From: Oceanobacillus chungangensis
Lineage (GTDB): Bacteria > Bacillota > Bacilli > Bacillales > Amphibacillaceae
NCBI RefSeq assembly: GCF_003369565.1
Contig: NZ_PIOD01000008.1
Coordinates: 62,001-126,000, forward strand
Length of the DNA: 64,000 bases
Direction of reading: 5' to 3'
Positions 63,374 through 64,000 of this stretch are shown piece by piece. Position numbers and translations under genes: made by a program. Each line of letters opens with the position of its first letter. The stretch's first letter is position 1. The notes beneath the pieces are model-generated. The model saw nothing but the letters and a program-made list of their open reading frames with translations, made no database searches and was not told the origin of the DNA.

Positions 63374-63522
63374 TGTGGCAAAATATCATTGAAAGGTTAC
63401 CTAATATGCTGGGAATTGTATGTACGATATTGACAGTTGTTATTCCGTACTCAGTCTATAAAGTAAATCAAGAGCTTCATAAGATTGGGGACCCGGCTTG
63501 GAAGAAGGAAAACAATAATTGA
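63373..63522 (+). CDS. small membrane protein, probable D subunit of the ger operon (49 aa)
   Basis: This 49-residue frame starts at the ATG that overlaps the GerC stop by one base. It has one hydrophobic helix (about residues 11-28, MLGIVCTILTVVIPYSVY), then a charged tail KVNQELHKIGDPAWKKENNN. Small fourth genes encoding one- or two-helix proteins are known in some Bacillus ger operons (GerKD-type D subunits), where they modulate receptor function. Size is shorter than the usual ~70 residues. Overlap and intact frame argue that it is a real cotranslated gene. Confidence 0.65.
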   Translation: MWQNIIERLPNMLGIVCTILTVVIPYSVYKVNQELHKIGDPAWKKENNN

Positions 63523-63598
63523 TTTGTTAAAGCAATTCAGTTACTTTAACAAGTGTTGAATGCTACACTTATTATAAATCATAAAATGAGGTGTAGTC

Positions 63599-64000
63599 AT
63601 GGATCAACATACATATTTATCATTAGATGCAACAGAAATGGCTGAATTTGTTAAGAGCAAGCAAGTGACACCAAAAGAGCTGGTAGAAATGGCGTTTGCT
63701 CAATTAGAGAAAGTGAACCCGACATTAAATATTCTGACAAGCTCAAGAAAAGAAAAAGCGTTGAAGGAAGCGGAGACTCTGGCAATTGAAGATGCTCCAT
63801 TTGCTGGTGTGCCAATATTATTAAAAAATATTTCACAAAGCTTAGAAGGTGAACCACTCACTTCAGGATCGAAGCTTTTACAATCATCTATTTCCAAGCA
63901 GGATTCATACTTCGTTAAAAAGTTCCGTGATGCAGGGTTCCATTTTCTAGGCCATACGAATACGCCCGAATTCGGACTGAAAAACATTACCGAGCCAGAA
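63599..64000 (+). CDS. amidase-signature family enzyme, N-terminal part (cut by window end)
   Basis: 134 codons are visible and the frame runs open to the window edge. It begins DQHTYLSLDATEMAEFVKSKQVTPKELVEMA, then has FAGVPILLKNI, which carries the catalytic Lys of the Ser-Ser-Lys triad, and GSKLLQSS with HTNTPEFGL. The two Ser residues and the glycine-rich signature lie beyond the window. Family members hydrolyse amides to carboxylate and ammonia. ATG at 63599 follows TGAGGTG. Substrate unknown. Confidence 0.88.
   Translation, partial: MDQHTYLSLDATEMAEFVKSKQVTPKELVEMAFAQLEKVNPTLNILTSSRKEKALKEAETLAIEDAPFAGVPILLKNISQSLEGEPLTSGSKLLQSSISKQDSYFVKKFRDAGFHFLGHTNTPEFGLKNITEPE

Noticed and set aside
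1-64000. CRISPR array, tRNA, rRNA, prophage or transposase genes
   Set aside because: No regularly spaced direct repeats, no cloverleaf-like tRNA ends and no integrase, transposase or phage structural protein motifs were seen. A covariance-model scan would be needed to exclude small RNAs.

Overview
The window comes from a low-GC, spore-forming, Gram-positive Bacillaceae chromosome. Several things point to this: strong AGGAGG-type ribosome binding sites, frequent TTG/GTG starts, a three-gene GerA-type germination operon, DUF3231, DUF421 and DUF2187 genes, a HmoA-type haem monooxygenase, cre-like and Fur-like sites, and short interspersed intergenic repeats. I cannot name the species. No rRNA, tRNA, CRISPR array, transposase or prophage gene was seen.

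Layout. 1-16 kb: an M20 deacylase, a DUF421 membrane protein, a MazG-like pyrophosphohydrolase, a complete polar amino-acid ABC importer, a thioredoxin-like protein, a monofunctional peptidoglycan glycosyltransferase, a glucose/sorbosone dehydrogenase-like protein, an MHS-family transporter and two tandem UV-damage endonucleases (UvsE). 16-31 kb: a large catalase, a DUF3231 protein, two drug-type MFS exporters (one in a TetR operon with a clear promoter and operator), an AraC regulator divergent from a GH3 glycosidase, a rhodanese, and a TetR-controlled ABC exporter.

30.6-44.1 kb is the most distinctive region: a two-operon aromatic meta-cleavage locus. An IclR regulator diverges from operon 1: semialdehyde dehydrogenase, dienoate hydratase, acylating acetaldehyde dehydrogenase, 4-hydroxy-2-oxovalerate aldolase, 4-oxalocrotonate decarboxylase and tautomerase. 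A LysR regulator diverges from operon 2: Rieske oxygenase alpha and beta, thioredoxin-reductase-like ferredoxin reductase, extradiol dioxygenase, ACMSD-like decarboxylase and a 7Fe-type ferredoxin. Together they can oxygenate an aromatic acid, open the ring next to the hydroxyls, remove a carboxyl and finish at pyruvate plus acetyl-CoA. The order of operon 1 resembles the protocatechuate 2,3-cleavage (pra) cluster described in Paenibacillus. The starting substrate is not determined.

44.3-55 kb: a GNAT acetyltransferase, an alkaline phosphatase, an LLM-type flavin oxidoreductase, then a formaldehyde-to-CO2 module (glutathione-independent formaldehyde dehydrogenase, oxalate/formate-type transporter, FdhF/YdeP-like molybdopterin oxidoreductase, FdhD). 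Two inverted copies of a ~200 bp repeat bracket part of this region. 55.6-64 kb: haem O synthase, a Fur-box-preceded HmoA, an aldo/keto reductase, a pirin, the germination operon with a tiny fourth gene, and the start of an amidase cut by the window edge.

All calls are from reading the sequence; no database search was run. Start codons were chosen from ribosome-binding-site spacing and often differ from the longest open frame.
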